64,000 nt of DNA. Source: Trileptium ribeirensis (Eukaryota; Nematoda; Enoplea; Enoplida; Thoracostomopsidae). Made by a program: the position numbers and the translations under genes. The notes beneath the pieces are model-generated. The model did no database searches. It had not been told where the DNA came from and worked only from the letters and a program-made list of their open reading frames with translations. Positions within the stretch are counted from its first letter, which is position 1. The number at the start of each line of letters is the position of its first letter. Below are positions 22,901 through 37,900 of this stretch, piece after piece. Location: the NCBI GenBank assembly GCA_030248225.1, contig JASANE010026588.1, positions 62,001 through 126,000 of the forward strand, given 5' to 3'.

Positions 22901-25900
22901 TATAATATCTAGTTTACCACGTATAATATGTCCGTGGTATTTGTCTGCATAGGCACTGGAAGTACATTTGCAGCTGTAACTATGTAGCAGTTTAGGGTCA
23001 TTGAAAGCTATCTGTCTATTTGAAAAACCGGGAGCCAATAAGGATGTTGTATTTGAAGGCCACCGTTGGTCTGAGGAATTTGGTTAGTTTTTGGTCCTAT
23101 TTCATGTTTGCAGGCCAAATATTCAATAATTCGTCTGATTTGATGATCCTGGCTATATATAGCTGGTCATATATTATTTTTAAAGTTAACTATAATATAT
23201 TGTTTGTTGTTAGTTTTGGTGTTTTGTTCGAGCTTATTCCTTTCTAAATAATGCGTTAGAAGGTCATTTAGGATGGCTAAATAAGGGAATGGGACATTAA
23301 CGTCAGGTGCGTTGAGGAATTGGTTAATATGTTTAATTTGACTTTTACTAGAATTAAAGACCTTAAATTAAAATTAAATTAAATTTGTAGGGTTAATCGT
23401 GTGTTTGTTTCTAATTTTACGGCCCTGTCGCTTCCCACGGTTTCTTTTTTGTGAATTTTGTAGAGCTTGTAGTTATAGTTATTAAGTATATTTAAATAGT
23501 ACTGATTTGTTTTCGTCCACCTCTGTGTGTTTGTCGTTTAAACCGTAAGGGATTTTTGTACGTAATTGTGATATCCAGAAGGCTTTTCTGGAGCGTCTGT
23601 ATGACGTACTGTCATCTCCCTCCTTCCTATTGTCGTCTATTTTTTGAATAATTTGAACTTTTAGATGATTGACATTACAGTGGCCATTATTAAAATGCTC
23701 ACAAATCGATTTACTATGTTTCTGTTATTTCTTATAATTGCATTTATGTGTTCTCTGAATCTATCCTTAAGTGATCTGGCTGTTTTTCCAACGTATTGTA
23801 TATTACAATTACAAGTAATAAGATAAATGACATTTTAGGTGTTACAGTTAAAATTGCTATTGTAGTCCATATTTTGTCGTGGTGTGTTAAAACCTAAGAC
23901 CCTGAATTTGGTATTATTATAGGAGCTGGTGAAGAACGTACTCGGTTCCACGTAGTTGGTGTAATACATCTATTGGTGCAGATACTTTTATAAGCGTAAT
24001 TGGGTAGTACGGTGGTGACCAACCTCCCGTTGTGGTCTAACCCCGAGAAAGAGTCCAAACCGTAGTTATATTGGCGCCTAAAACAGTTAGAAATAAAGGG
24101 GTCTATAGACCCGGCGATTGTAAGCGCCCCTGACCATTAAAGGCCTTCCATGTAATAGGGGCCACTTTTGTATTTGTGTTTATCATGGTTGTAAATAAGC
24201 CCATGTTCATTGTGTAATATTTTTGAGATTTTGAATAGTGTATTTTTTGTACTATGAGTGTTATAATGACTCGATCAGACCTATTTTCTCGTCAATAACA
24301 GGGCAACCGCAATATTTTAGCATGTTTATGAATTTAAAATTCACAGTTAATGCATTTTATAGACGTTTTGTTCGCAAATAAAATGTACTCGACAATCATG
24401 ATCAGATTGTGTCGTAATGAAGTAATATAATTTTTAATGTAAGCAAGTTATGAACAACGCAAATTTTTGAATTTTCACGTAACAGAGTTTTTGAATTTGC
24501 ACAGTTTCATAAAAATGTACACAAAAAGCACGTTTAGCCCGTTTTTAGCCAAAACTCGTTGAATAATAAAAAATTAAACGAATTGAACAATAAAGTCACA
24601 TTAAACGCTGAAATTGTAAATTTAGCTGCTAAAGTGCAGTCTAAAGCAAGGTTATTTGGAGTTTTACGGGTAAAATTCCAATTTTTTTTTAAAATCCGGC
24701 AAATCCATTCCCAACAAATATGCAGGCTAAGTGTATTGTTGCTGCTTAAAACATTTTGCATCTATAGTTTGTGAACGTACTTTGCTCGGTCTAAATTTTC
24801 ATTTATGAAATGACATATATACATCTTTGTGACTTGCAACTCTATCGCCGTCCTCGAATTAAGTTTGTTTTTGGGTTTAATCCTATCATAGCATACACTA
24901 TTGCCACTATCTTGTAAATTCAATATTTAGTTACATCAAAATAGTACTCAATATTTTTCGCGCTTAGTATCCTCATTGCTTCATTTTTCGCATATTCTGG
25001 TTTGAGTTTATATTCACGCAAATTCGGAATACATCCTACCGAATGATTGTTCTCGAGTGCGTTAGGCTACCAGTTGTTACAATACCCAGTAATCTACTAA
25101 TGCTTTGTTATGGTTAAGCTATAAATTTGCATATGCTAGTCTGGCTTTTCCAAACCGAGGGAATGGGATGGGGCTTTTCTCGCTCCTCGACTCCCCGCTA
25201 CTGGTTTGGCCCGGCCCCATTTTTATTTTTAGCCCCAAAACGCTTGAAATGAACTTCATTTTGAAGTTTTTGCAGCTTTTACATATTTCCATTCGATTTT
25301 GATTCCGAAAAATCGAAAAAACGTCTTATTTTACAGTTTTCATAGATTTGCACCTTTTGAAGAGACCTCCCATTTCGTGCCCTCCTCCCTCCGTATTGTT
25401 CCCCTTTTTTGAAGAGAGGAGAATTTCATAACCTCCCTCGTCCGGGAGGGCTCGTACAGGGTATTTTTCAAAACGGACCCTGGGTTTTGCTTGGGTCCAG
25501 TAAATTTATTTTGTGTCCAGACTTAAACGCTGGGTCCAGATTTACAATTTATTGGCTCGAAAATTTCACGAATTTTTACACAATCAAGAACCGTAATTAC
25601 ATAGCCATACAAAATTTACGCCACCTCCAAAAGATTGGACCAAATTTCATGCGCGCGTTTGTCAGGTGCACAGCATCTGTGGTTTGTGAGTTTCAGCACT
25701 CTAAGTATATTTTGTACATCTTTTTAGACTGTATCAATCTGCTTATTAAGTACGTTGATATTTATGTTATGAAGGAATTTCTTATTATGTATGATCCTTG
25801 GCAAACGAAAATCTAATAAAATCTATTAGCAAACCCAATTTTTTCCGAATCGGAAACTGGTCTGGGTCCAGCAAAACTTTTTTTGGATCCATGTAAAAAT

Positions 25901-28900
25901 ATTTTGGTTCAGATCCACCTGTGGACCCAAAAAAACCTTGTCTATGGACTATCCAACGAGTGAGTATAGTTTTGGTTCGCATAAAATCAGCGTACGTAGG
26001 ACTTTTCATAATATAAAGGCAAGGCTTGACTTACTGGCTTAATTCGGTTCCAAAGCTGCGACGAGATTATACCTTCACTTCACAGTAAAACTAACATTTC
26101 CTTTGCTCAACGAATAATAAAAGCTGGTGAAGCCCAAACTTAGAAAAGCCCATTGAAAATGTTCAAGCCTCTGTATTAGCACGAAACAAGTGTCTTTTTC
26201 AGGCTCAACTCATAGTGGTCGGGCACATGGGTGGGGATATATGAATTTTAAGTTGCTAATAACAGAGAATAATTGGAAATTCTATGGTTGTAAGTAAGCG
26301 TTTTTGGTAAAAATCACAGAATCTTCCAAAAATCCACAAAATTTTGAAGAGCTGCTCAAACTTTGAAAATTCGCCAGTTGGAAGTAATAGTTAACCGATA
26401 TCATGAAAAATGAGAGCTTCTTTTTTGATTTGTTATAAGGGAATATAGTAACGGATGACTCAAACCCGCAATTGGTTTTTATGCAGTCCATCAGCGTTTG
26501 TAACAGTGCTGTAAAAAAGAGCCTATATTCAGGCCTGTGCTTAGCCTTCTCAAAAGTTAGTAGTGAAGCATTGATGGCTCTTATATTCATTCTCGGGGAA
26601 GCTTCAAAATGTGGGAACAAAATTTTGTTTTTTAGATATGCTACATATTTTCTTATTTTCAGGGACCTTTAACAGTCGTACGAATATTTTCTGTTTTAGC
26701 ATTAGAAATAGTAGTAATTAAATGCATCGTGGTTTCTCCGAGATAAACCACAAAAATTCCACCGCAGATTTGTGAGTGAAACGAAGAGAAACAATAATTG
26801 ACAGTTAGGTTTCTTCTACAGATTAAGGGGAATTTCGTCTTTTTCATATTTTTGAAGTTGGGCCTAGCGGTTTAGTGATACTGATGTCTATAGGTTATTT
26901 GGGGTCGTGATTTTTTTTATTTTTTCGATATCTTTACTGGTGTATGTACAAACCATTTGAAGATTTTGCGATTTTGGTTTTTGATTTCCCTGGAAGCTAT
27001 GTAATTGACAGGGCTGTCACTATTAGTATGCTTTTTTACACCCAAGATTTCAAAAGGAGTAGGTGATATGGGCCCAGCGGTTAGTTCTATAGCGCTGCCA
27101 AAATATTGTGCCAAAAAACCTATGTTTGACACATGATGTACAAGATACAGGCGTTTTGATTGTGAATTTTTTTAGATTTTGGAGTATGACTCGATAACGG
27201 GGTGAGATTTCAAAAATGGTGTTCGTCGTTTCATTTGTACATGCTTGTTCATTATTTTGACATGGTTTGGTGGCTCTATCTATAAAAGTGGTGCAGTAAT
27301 ACCTCTATAACAGATACACACCCGGTGTTTTTAGACCCAAAAATCAGATTTTTACCCGGTTTTGACGCAGTACCTCTATTTTGGGGTCAAACTTAAAAAA
27401 AGTCGAAAAAGTTGAGGAGCCTTACTTGCTCGTTAATCTTGTACAGATCCATATGTCTAGTTTAAAACTTTTCGGAGAAGAAGCATTTTGAAGTGTCAAA
27501 AACCCTATTTTGAATCTATTGTCCCAGAATACAAAATTTTGATCTTAGGCCATGTTTGAAGCCCTCAAATTAATTTTGGCTGTGTAATTTGGCGTTTGGA
27601 TTACAGATACTATATTGGGGAAGGTCAATTTTATTTTTGGTCAATCTAAGATTTTGGCTGTTCTGGTTCTACCAAAACCCTAATTTACCCTTAAACGGAC
27701 AAAATTTCGCTGTCAGCTCCTTTTTTAGCCCTTAAATTGATTTTGAATGGGCAAATAGTTGTTTAGCCGAGGGATACTAGGTCGAGAAAGGTTAAGTTTA
27801 TATTTTGGACAGCCTAATTGTGATTTTGGCTCTGCTAAAATTCTTTGATTTACCACCAAAATGGCCAAATTTCGTTGTCAGCTCCTACTTGAAGCCATTA
27901 AATTAATTTTTGTCTGGGAAAATTGTTGCTTGGGTGACAGATATTAGGTCGGAGAAAGTCAAATTTATTTGTTACACAGTGTATCTGCGATTTTGGCTCT
28001 TCTAGCCTTCTAGAATACCCTAATTTACCCCGTACTAGCCAAATTTTGATGATATAAGTCTTGCATTTTGGCTCTTGTAGCCAACAATAGTAACTAACAA
28101 CTTTCATTGTATTTCTGGGAAAAATGACATATACTAGTAGTAGGGCAGAAATGTTCCATGGAAAAAGTAACCCCTGAAAATTTTTGTTGTGGAAATATAA
28201 CGTTAGGTAGTGCGTGCGTAAATGGCTATATGAAACAGGTTATCCTTGAAAATGCTCTTACACTAAAAATGAAAATCCAAGGTAATGCGTTACGGCTATT
28301 TTGCTTTGATAAATGCATTTATTTGCTTAATGGACTAGAGACATGTCGTGGGTCGGTGTGGTGCAAAATGTTGTATTGTTTTCAATTTAGTACGGTGTTC
28401 TTCGGCGTCGTGTACTGTACAAGCACATTGCGATGAAAAATCGCTTCTGAGCACGAAAAAGTTTCGCAGACAAGATAGAAAATTTTTGCAACTGGTGGAT
28501 AGATTACCTCTTATGATGTTCCCCTATGTTTAACTTTATCACAAAACCAGTAGTGTATGATAATGTTTACAGTAAACTGCAACAGATAGTGTAACAGGGG
28601 CCGAGAGGTTGGGGCGTACATATTTACATTCGAATTGGATTGGTCGGTGAAATGGCTGTGTAGTTATTCTAGGAATTTTGCATTTGTAGCTTAGACAGAT
28701 GCAATTTGCTGCAGAAGTAGTACTGTTGTAGACGTGGATATTTATTTATTTCGACTGAATAGAGCAATTTCTAGGTTGTGAAACAAAGACATTCCAATAA
28801 AAATACGTAATGTCTCATAGTATATTATAACATTATTAAACTACGGTTGTTGAGTTTACCCCCGATATGATTCTGAGGAAGTATTTGATAATATAAATTT

Positions 28901-31900
28901 GGCTTTTGAAAATTTATTCAGAGGCCCCTGTTGAGTAGCATAAAAAGTTATGTGGATATTTCACATATGATTTTTCAGGCTTTCGAGCATTTAACCTCTT
29001 TTGTCTCAAGGATAATTAAAAAAATCACGTTATTATTAGTTGTATGTCGTTATGACTTGGGCTTGTTTTTCGGCTTGTTTCTTTTTGTGGCAGAGATGCG
29101 TCTATTAAATAGTAGCCCGAAAATAAAATTGGATTGAGCACTGTTTTAAATGTTTGGATTAAATTTGTTCAGACAAATTGGAAATTACATACTTCTGATG
29201 TCAATAACTACGTTTTTTAATTGTCGTAAAACGACATACTGATCCATCAGGTGACATTAGATCACAGTTTTATTTGACTGCAAATGATTGTGCTTGAAGC
29301 ACATATAAAATGTTTTAATAAAGTGAAATATCACTCAATCTCTCAACCCCTGTTACGCTATCTGTTGCAGTTTTCTGTAAACATTAACATACACATCAAT
29401 TACTGGTTTTGTGAAAAAGTGAAAAATAGGGGATTCGGGGAAAACCTACCCACTAGTTACAACAATTTTACTATCCTGAATACAAACCTTTTTCGTGCTC
29501 AAAATCGCATTTTTCCACCGAAATATCCTTGTACAGTACAGCACGCCAAGCCCATCACAGCTTAGATCATACACTACATTGAAAACAATAGAGAATTTTG
29601 CACCGTAACAACCAGCGGCTCATCTCCAATGTATTAATCAAATTAGTGCATTTTTTCAAAGCAAAACCATTACCTCGGTATTTTATTCTTAGTATAAAAG
29701 CATTTTTCGCCGACAACCCTGTTTGACTTAGCAAATTAACCACGCATTACGCATTTTTCCAATAACATTTTTTGTCAGGGGCTTCTTTTTCATACCCGTG
29801 AAGGACATTCTTCCCCACTAGTTTAGTATGCAGAAAACATGATATATGGTCATTAATAAATCATGGATTTAGTTGAACTTAGGGGTTTCGGATAAGTGGG
29901 GAACGGACATGAGGATTTGAAATCATGGAGAGGTCAGAACATTTACACTTCAGATTTTGTCACCACGGTGTGTTTCAGATTCTTGGGCGCACGTGCGATG
30001 GCTTCCTGTTGTTGATTAATCTGAAACGAATATGTTTTAGGATAACGGTGTCGGATTCAATCGCTCTGATTTGATCAACAATTTGGGTACTATTGCGCGT
30101 TCCGGTTCGAAAGTAATGTGTTTCACTAATTTTTAGCATTATAATTATTGTTTTAAGGTTCGAGATTGAAATCGATTGCATTATCGCTAGTAAGGGTTTT
30201 GCTTGTTTTACTGTTTATATTCTAACTTCGTTGAGAACTTTGTAAATAGGATGTACATGTCTTATGTCAGGAGTTATGACGTCGCTCAATTCGACTAAAA
30301 TAATGTATTTATTGAATGTGGAATTTCTTAATCCGCACAGTTTGTTTTCATTGTATTTTCTACCTCAGAATCTTCGGGAATAATATTCAACAGTTTTATT
30401 ACATATTATATGTATCAGAAAACAATGACAGTGAACGTAACTGTACTCAGATGTTCGAAACTTCAGCTGTATTTCCGTACCATTACGGTTGCGGTATTTT
30501 CGAAAGAATGCCTTACATTAAATTTGCACTGGCTTACGAAGCCAATGTATCGGGCATCGTTTTAAAGTCTTTTTGACAGGAATACAAATTTTATAGTTGA
30601 AATTAGAATATAATTTTGTAAATATTTATCTTATTATATGGCTTTTATACGGGTTTTAAGGCATTCATAGAAGAGATAGCGTCGTCTGCTAAGAGAGGAA
30701 GTGGTTCTCCGGGCGCGCTTGATTCAATCGTGGGTAAATTCGGCGTAGGATTTTATTCATCATTTATGGTAGCCGACAGTGTGGAGGTTGTCACAAAGAC
30801 GCATGTGATCGGGTCGCTAGGATTACGATGGTTTTCTGACGGGTATGTTTGTGTAGGCTGTAGATATGTACTGAAAGTATATTAAACCAAAAATTCTTTC
30901 CAAGACATTCCGTACCCAGGAATTTGCGATAACAAGTGTCATTAGAGCGTAGTGTAATATAATGGCGATTGTGTGTTGCAGGGGTGAAATCTTTTAAATT
31001 TTGTCTGTCTGTGTGTGGCAAGCCATAGCTCAGGAACGACTTAACCGATTGTAATGATCTCGGGCTCATCCGAACCGGCATAGTCATTCTCGAGTGTTTT
31101 TGATTTGGGGTCTGGTTCAGGGGTCAGAGGTCAAAATGAGGTGTTTTTAACCCCATTTTAGTACCCTTCACGGAAGTAGGGTTATTTTCATCTTAACTTT
31201 CGATTTTTCCTTTGGTTTTATTTCATAATAAAATAATAAATGCCGATGCCTTTTTTTTGTTTTACGATTAAGGCTCTGGTTCTGGAGTTATGAGGTATGA
31301 AGTACGGGGGTATGGCGCCCCCATGGTTCATCGATCCAAAATTCAAAAATTTGTTCTGTCGTCTGCGCGGCTGTAAAGTTTCAACCGGGGGATTTTGGGC
31401 ATTGGAAACTTACTGCCGGTGCTGGTTTTGTTTTGCGACCTATGGTTCCACGGGTACGGGAGTACGGCGTGATAACAATGTAGTAACGAAGACAGTGACT
31501 AGTATGTGACCGTCGTGTCTGCTTGGGTCTATTATTTCAGTTTATATAACACTTAAATACTTAAAACTTGCATAACTAATGCTTGCGGCATATACGTTTT
31601 GGATATTACTCCGTCAGAAATAGTAAATATGTTAATAATGATGTCGAATGAATTGTGCATCGTTGCTTATCATCGACATTAATTCAGCAATGACATGATC
31701 AACGTAGTCCGCGACATATTTGTCACATCACCAGTAACCTTACTTCCCCTCAACAGTGACGACATCAACCAATGTCTGTCATACAGTTTGGGATAACCTG
31801 AAAAAATATCTGTCGCATCCTACTCTGTGTGCCAAGCAAATCGACAAATCGCCATTATGGCTGCGATTAGCCATATTCAGTGCGTCCAATCGTCGACGTC

Positions 31901-34900
31901 ATCAACTGTTAATCCGGTGTGTCCAACCCAGTCACATTCATATGTTCAGCATAATCGATATTTAATCGGTGACTCATTAATATAGTTTTCATAACAATTA
32001 TTCCACGACAAAAAATCGCCCAATCAGCAATAATTACTTCTTTGTGTTTGCAATTATGGAACGACCGAATACCTAATTTCACCGAATACCGAATATTCGG
32101 CCCCTACTATTCGGCCGAATACCGAATAGTTGTTCGCAACACCTATGTATGATGAGAAATCTATAACTCTATAAATCCACCACTGTATGTACGTGCACCA
32201 TGCAACAGGTCGTTTTATGTTGTGTTGTTGAGTCAGCGATAGTTTTTGTTCGATGAATTTTTTTGCATTGTGCTCTCGTTTGCTAGGTTGAAGTTATAAT
32301 TTTGTTTTTCTATTGATTTTTTATAACTTCATTATCTGGAGAACGGCGATAATTGGTGCGTGAAGACATATCGTTAAAAAAGAACGGCTCGGTGCGTGGT
32401 GTTCGGGGGCGGTAGACGTAGGGTTAGGCTTATGTAGGTATGTAGAACGGCATAGCATGATGTCTCACTTCACATTCACGATGTGTCGAAGAAAACGAAC
32501 AAATATTGCTGCATTTGGACCACAAAGTATTAATTTCGCAACTATTATGGCAGAGAGATAGTGCACGGCTGATGAAGAACATAACTGTGGTGATCAGAAC
32601 ATTCGATCCGGCTGCGAACTGAATTGATGAGTCTCAAACGCATCTTGTCTTACCAAAGTTGCAACACGTTGTCGTATTTACATAATTATCAGGACTCCGG
32701 CCGTAAAATTAGGATATCTGGTTTGCAGATTTTGACTCTATTTTTCAACTAAAAGCGGCCAGTCAACTATATTGCCAACTATTCGGCCGAATACCGAATA
32801 TTCGGTCGTTCCCTACTTGCAATAGTTACTAATAACCATGGCTCCTAAGTGTAACGAAAGAACAATCGAACGCTATTGGTTTTATGGGGGAATTTTGGGG
32901 ATGTCCAACTGTCGTTACAAATAACTATGAACTCTGATTCTTGAATCCAACGTGCAGCCCACACTCTAGTTACATCTCAAAATGCTCAACTTTTTTCCTC
33001 AGGTTGTCCCCTTAGTCTACAATGCTATCACACAAAATACGGCTTGACACAAAATAATTCGGAATATAAATTGCGGTTCTCGACACACTTCAATAATTGT
33101 TGAGCAAACAACCAACAACCACTAAGATTATACCATAAAAATAATCAAACGAACAGAAGTCCACAACAATAATAAACCAGTTCTGTGAAAACATTGCAAA
33201 AGCTCATCACAAATGCTCATCATCATGCCGTAGTGTCTCTATCTGTATTCTTCACACAATAACTTTGTATTGCCTTAATGTTCACGAGTCGTGTGACTAT
33301 CCACAAGAATCGCCAAATAATAAGATGTTGAGATGCTGCTTGCGTGAGTAATCAATAAGTAGAAGTGCCCCTGTGCCTTAGTACAAATGAGCTAATACCC
33401 AAAATCGTTAAGCTGTTAGCGAACAGGAGTAACCTGGGAATACCACCGCAACGCCAAAACCACAATCTGAGACTGACTTACGATAATCGCTAGATGTGTG
33501 CTAGCGAACGATCAACCAACAATCCGCAAATAACTAAAGCGCAGCGCAATAACTAACAACTTGAAGAGCACCGAACAGCTATCGTGTAGCGCAAACTGAC
33601 GATTTCTACGGCGGTCGAACTAGAGTGAGGACACCAGAGAATCGAGCACTAGCTTAAATATCCTATCTTACGGCAAACCTCGAAATATTAAACCAAAATT
33701 GATTTTGCAATTCAGTCAACATGTCACGATTTGATCTAACACAATTTCTAAAAGAAACTTTCGAGATTATGTGTTGACTTTATCCAACACAGTTGCTGTA
33801 GCAAATACAAATTCCTGCGAGCAGACAACTCAGGTACGACTATAACAACATCTCTTTGTCTTAAAGAGTAAACTATTCAAATACCAATCAGAATTAAATT
33901 TTAAAAATATCTACTGGTATTGCGCATATAAACCTTAAAATAGTGATTAAATTCTCGTCCTGCAAACATCACGTCGATCAAGAACTCGACCACAAACACA
34001 CACATAGTAAAATAGTGCAAATTGAAACGGTGAATGGTATTACATACTCAACGCTGCAAACCAGTCTAATTGCGTAATTCGTATGAGTGAACAAGTTGTG
34101 ATCTGATATATACACCACTACACCAACCGATGGCCGCACAGTGTAGCAAACACTCGCAATATAATAGTTACACGCGTTGCATTCAACGTTTGACATCAGA
34201 ATAACTCAACCGATCCAATAATTATGTTCTATATATATAAATCATATTGATAAATTTCGAAATACAAAAGAAAGCTTTAGTTTATACACATAAATGTCTT
34301 TATGTATAGTATACGTTATACTTGTATACACTGGAGATACATACAGAAATGCGCATAGCATAGCCGTTGAAATAACATACAATATATGTCTAGTAAGACA
34401 AAAAATAGTAATATGAACCAAAAATAGAACAAAAAAATTCCTCGTAGCTGATAAAAGAATATTAAATAATGATGTATACGTGCATAACGGACCCGCCGAT
34501 ACTTTGAGATCTAGCAGAAACAGTGCGGTTTTGTGCGGGCAGAACGTAACATGACAATGCCTGGACAACAAAGTAATAAAGAATCGTCACATATATACTT
34601 GTTATAAATGTGCAGGATACCATAAATATATTGATGAAAATTCGAGAATGTCGGGGTATACATACTTTTAATCTATATACTACATTTTGTTGTATTAAAC
34701 ACAGAAAGTACGGCGGCATTCGTGCACGAATCCCGTGTGCGATAGGTACGTAATAGTCATAGTATGACACAAGACACAAAAATCTACAAGTTGTAAAGAA
34801 ATCACAAAAATGCTCAATCGAGCAATGCAAAACACGGATTGAGACAAATTCAAATCGCCTATTGGGAAATTTGTATTATCTCCGCATATATATAAATTGG

Positions 34901-37900
34901 GTCCTAACCGGTAAGGAGTCACAAAATTATTAATATATACCATTGAGCGCTTACATATAAACTATATCGCATACGTACATGTTACCCAACAAATATTGCA
35001 ATGGGTGATTTGGAATAGTCATTCAGTAACTACAAGTTCACGTAAATCAAGCTCTACTGGTTCAGAATATTCGAAATTATAATCAAAAAACCACATCAAT
35101 GATTTAAAAGAACTAGGGATAAATGCGTAATATAACATAACACAGCCAATGAATTACGGTAATGACATACTGCTTTACGCTCCATCGTCTGTCTACTAAG
35201 GGCAATGATTTTTTTTGTTATCGAAGCATGTTTCACAATCAGTGTAACCCAGTTATACTTTTAATTGTCAAAAATTACGAACGTGGTACATAATGGCAAC
35301 CGCTATGCGGACCTTCGAACTTAATAATAACTATGGATAAACCAATCGAAAAGGTCAACGAAACAGCCATATTAATCCATCTATACAAGCCTCAACTGTG
35401 AAAACGTCAAGTTATGTTTTAATATGTGATCTTGAATAAATTTTTATTTGTAACTGTAGTGATGGGCAGTAGAATAAATGTTGCTGTTTCAGAACCAAAT
35501 TAGTACAGATGATAACCATTAAAACTTGGAAAGGACTAGGAATAAAGATGTAACAATTCCGGTTGACATTCCTAACCAACACGCAAATGCTAGCATAATC
35601 AGTGTGCACTTCACAATATTGAAAAATTGCACGCCATAACCTTTCAACAACACTTAACCGCATAGCCAACATTACAAGCTATGACAAGTTTAATGAAGTA
35701 GTCATAAAAATAGTTTAGCTCGTTTGGCCCAGTCAGCCGACCATGGTCATTTCAATAATCTACTTACAGTCACCAAATTATCAGTCCTCCTTGCGTATCG
35801 CGCGACCAATTTATTGATCCTGGTGAAATTAAATCGAATCAAGCCACCGCGTCAGCCTTAGCAGTAATTTCCAATAAAGCCAATGCGCAAACGAAATCGA
35901 TAAACACGTGCAATATTTGAAGAAAACATCATACATACATACTGTTTCATCGGCACACCTGGTTGCGTTATGTTCCTTATCGACTGATACTTCATTACTC
36001 GTCCCTATAGGGATGTGCAGGTTAGAATTTACACTGTCTATGCCTAAGAAAATACAAACATTTACACCCGAAAACTCAATACTGGGATAACTGCGCTAGA
36101 ACAGACAACTGATATTAACGATTAAACCATTAAGCAAATATAAATTCCACATTTACAACATAATCACATGTGCCTGTAACCAGTCCGGAAAGCTCACTAA
36201 TATTTTACCTATCGTCAGGTAACTTTTAAGCTAGACACGTAATTAGCGCCATGTTCATGTTTGTTCTATCCACAGCGATAGCCATGAAATTTTATTATGA
36301 TTCATTAAAATTCTTTCATAAAAAATTGCGTATTCAATGATTAGGGTACCATAACGTCACAAGTCAAGTTGGAGGACGACACAATCTTGTGATAATATAT
36401 AGGTGGGCCGCCTTGAGGGTTACAAGTGCTAGAATGTAGAAAATCCAGATAATGTAGCAAGAACATACAGGCTGTGAACACAAGAATAATGTCAAGCAAG
36501 TATTATCAAACTGGATGTTTTGGAAGAGCGTGCGTAACCACTAGAAAATGGTGTGACACTCCTGTACAAATCAGCGATGAATATTTTTTCTTAGCGTGAT
36601 ATCACCATCTTACAAGACCTTGTATGCAATTAGAGTTATCAGCTCCTCCCTGAATGCGGCCCACGTAGATGTGTAATCGAGCACCCTATTCATCTACACA
36701 GATTTCATGCAAATCAATTGACATAATGATGAGTATTTGCCGGAGTAAGGACTAACGCCTACAATAAAAATACAGAGAACACAATTTCAGTACCCGTAGT
36801 TGGACCCGATAATTTTAGTTGTTTAAGACCGTCCATCACCATCGACTAATTGTTCGATGCGACTTTGTTTTACTGCTACACTTGTTAGCTCAGAATCGTA
36901 CGTGATTGCTAATAAAAATCGTTTTTGCTAAACAACTGCTATTCCTCGATTTTGTAAAAACCATAAACACAAGATTTGACTAACCGATTTTTAAACTAAA
37001 ACATGCTTTACATACACTATATCATCGATATCCATCATGTTTTTGAACGAAAATTTGGTAATCCGGAACGATCATTGACTTACAAACAGGATAAATTGCG
37101 TCAAATATCCAGGTGGTATATCGGAAATATTAACGATTTTTACAAAACCAACATGGCTAATAAATTCCAAACAAGACACATAAGCGATGAACAATAACCT
37201 AAAAGCCACCTCGAAAGACCAATCAACGGTAGGTTTATCAAAGTATGGATAAAACACTCAGCAATATTACTGGCCCAATATATTATCTGTAACCGGGGGT
37301 TATTTATGGAAAACCTTAGTTGAAAGCCGTTAGGTTTAGTATCGGTATCTCACTTTGTAAGCTGAAAAGACACTGATTCCACTAAACCAGTAGGGCTGAA
37401 CGTATGGTAAGCACAATTTACTATTACTATTTCGACAGACGTACTAGTTTTGTATGCTGTCCAAAAATTTTTTTAATTTAGCGTTTTTTAATATACATGC
37501 ATTTGCGCCGACAATTTTGCTTTATTTAGGCATAATAATAACCGTATAAAATTATTGCCACATAAGATATTAAGGTTTAAGTAATTTTTTAACCAAGTTT
37601 TACACGGTGTCGAGTAGTTCCTTATGTCATTTTTTTAAGTTTATACCAAAAGGTAAGTATGATGATTTTGAACCGCATTTAATATACATGCATTTGCGCC
37701 GACAATTTTGCTTTATTTAGGCATAATAATAACCGTATAAAATTATTGCCACATAAGATATTAAGGTTTAAGTAATTTTTTAACCAAGTTTTACACGGTG
37801 TCGAGTAGTTCCTTATGTCATTTTTTTTAAGTTTATACCAAAAGGTAAGTATGATGATTTTGAACCGCATGTACAACACAAACTTGACCCATCCCGGTCA

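Noticed and set aside
25409..25816. 135-codon plus-strand open frame
   Set aside because: It overlaps the left half of the GGGTCCAG-rich element, and its homologous copy at 58.8-59.2 kb does not keep the frame.
26282..26672. Similarity of ATTCATTCTCGGGGAAGC to a string near 50718
   Set aside because: The match is only about 18 bases and could be chance or a shared LINE tail; flanks do not align.
33978..35672. Several minus-strand open frames of 70-120 codons
   Set aside because: They are rich in Cys, Tyr, Ile and Val with no motif, splice context or repeat partner; this is typical of AT-rich intron DNA.
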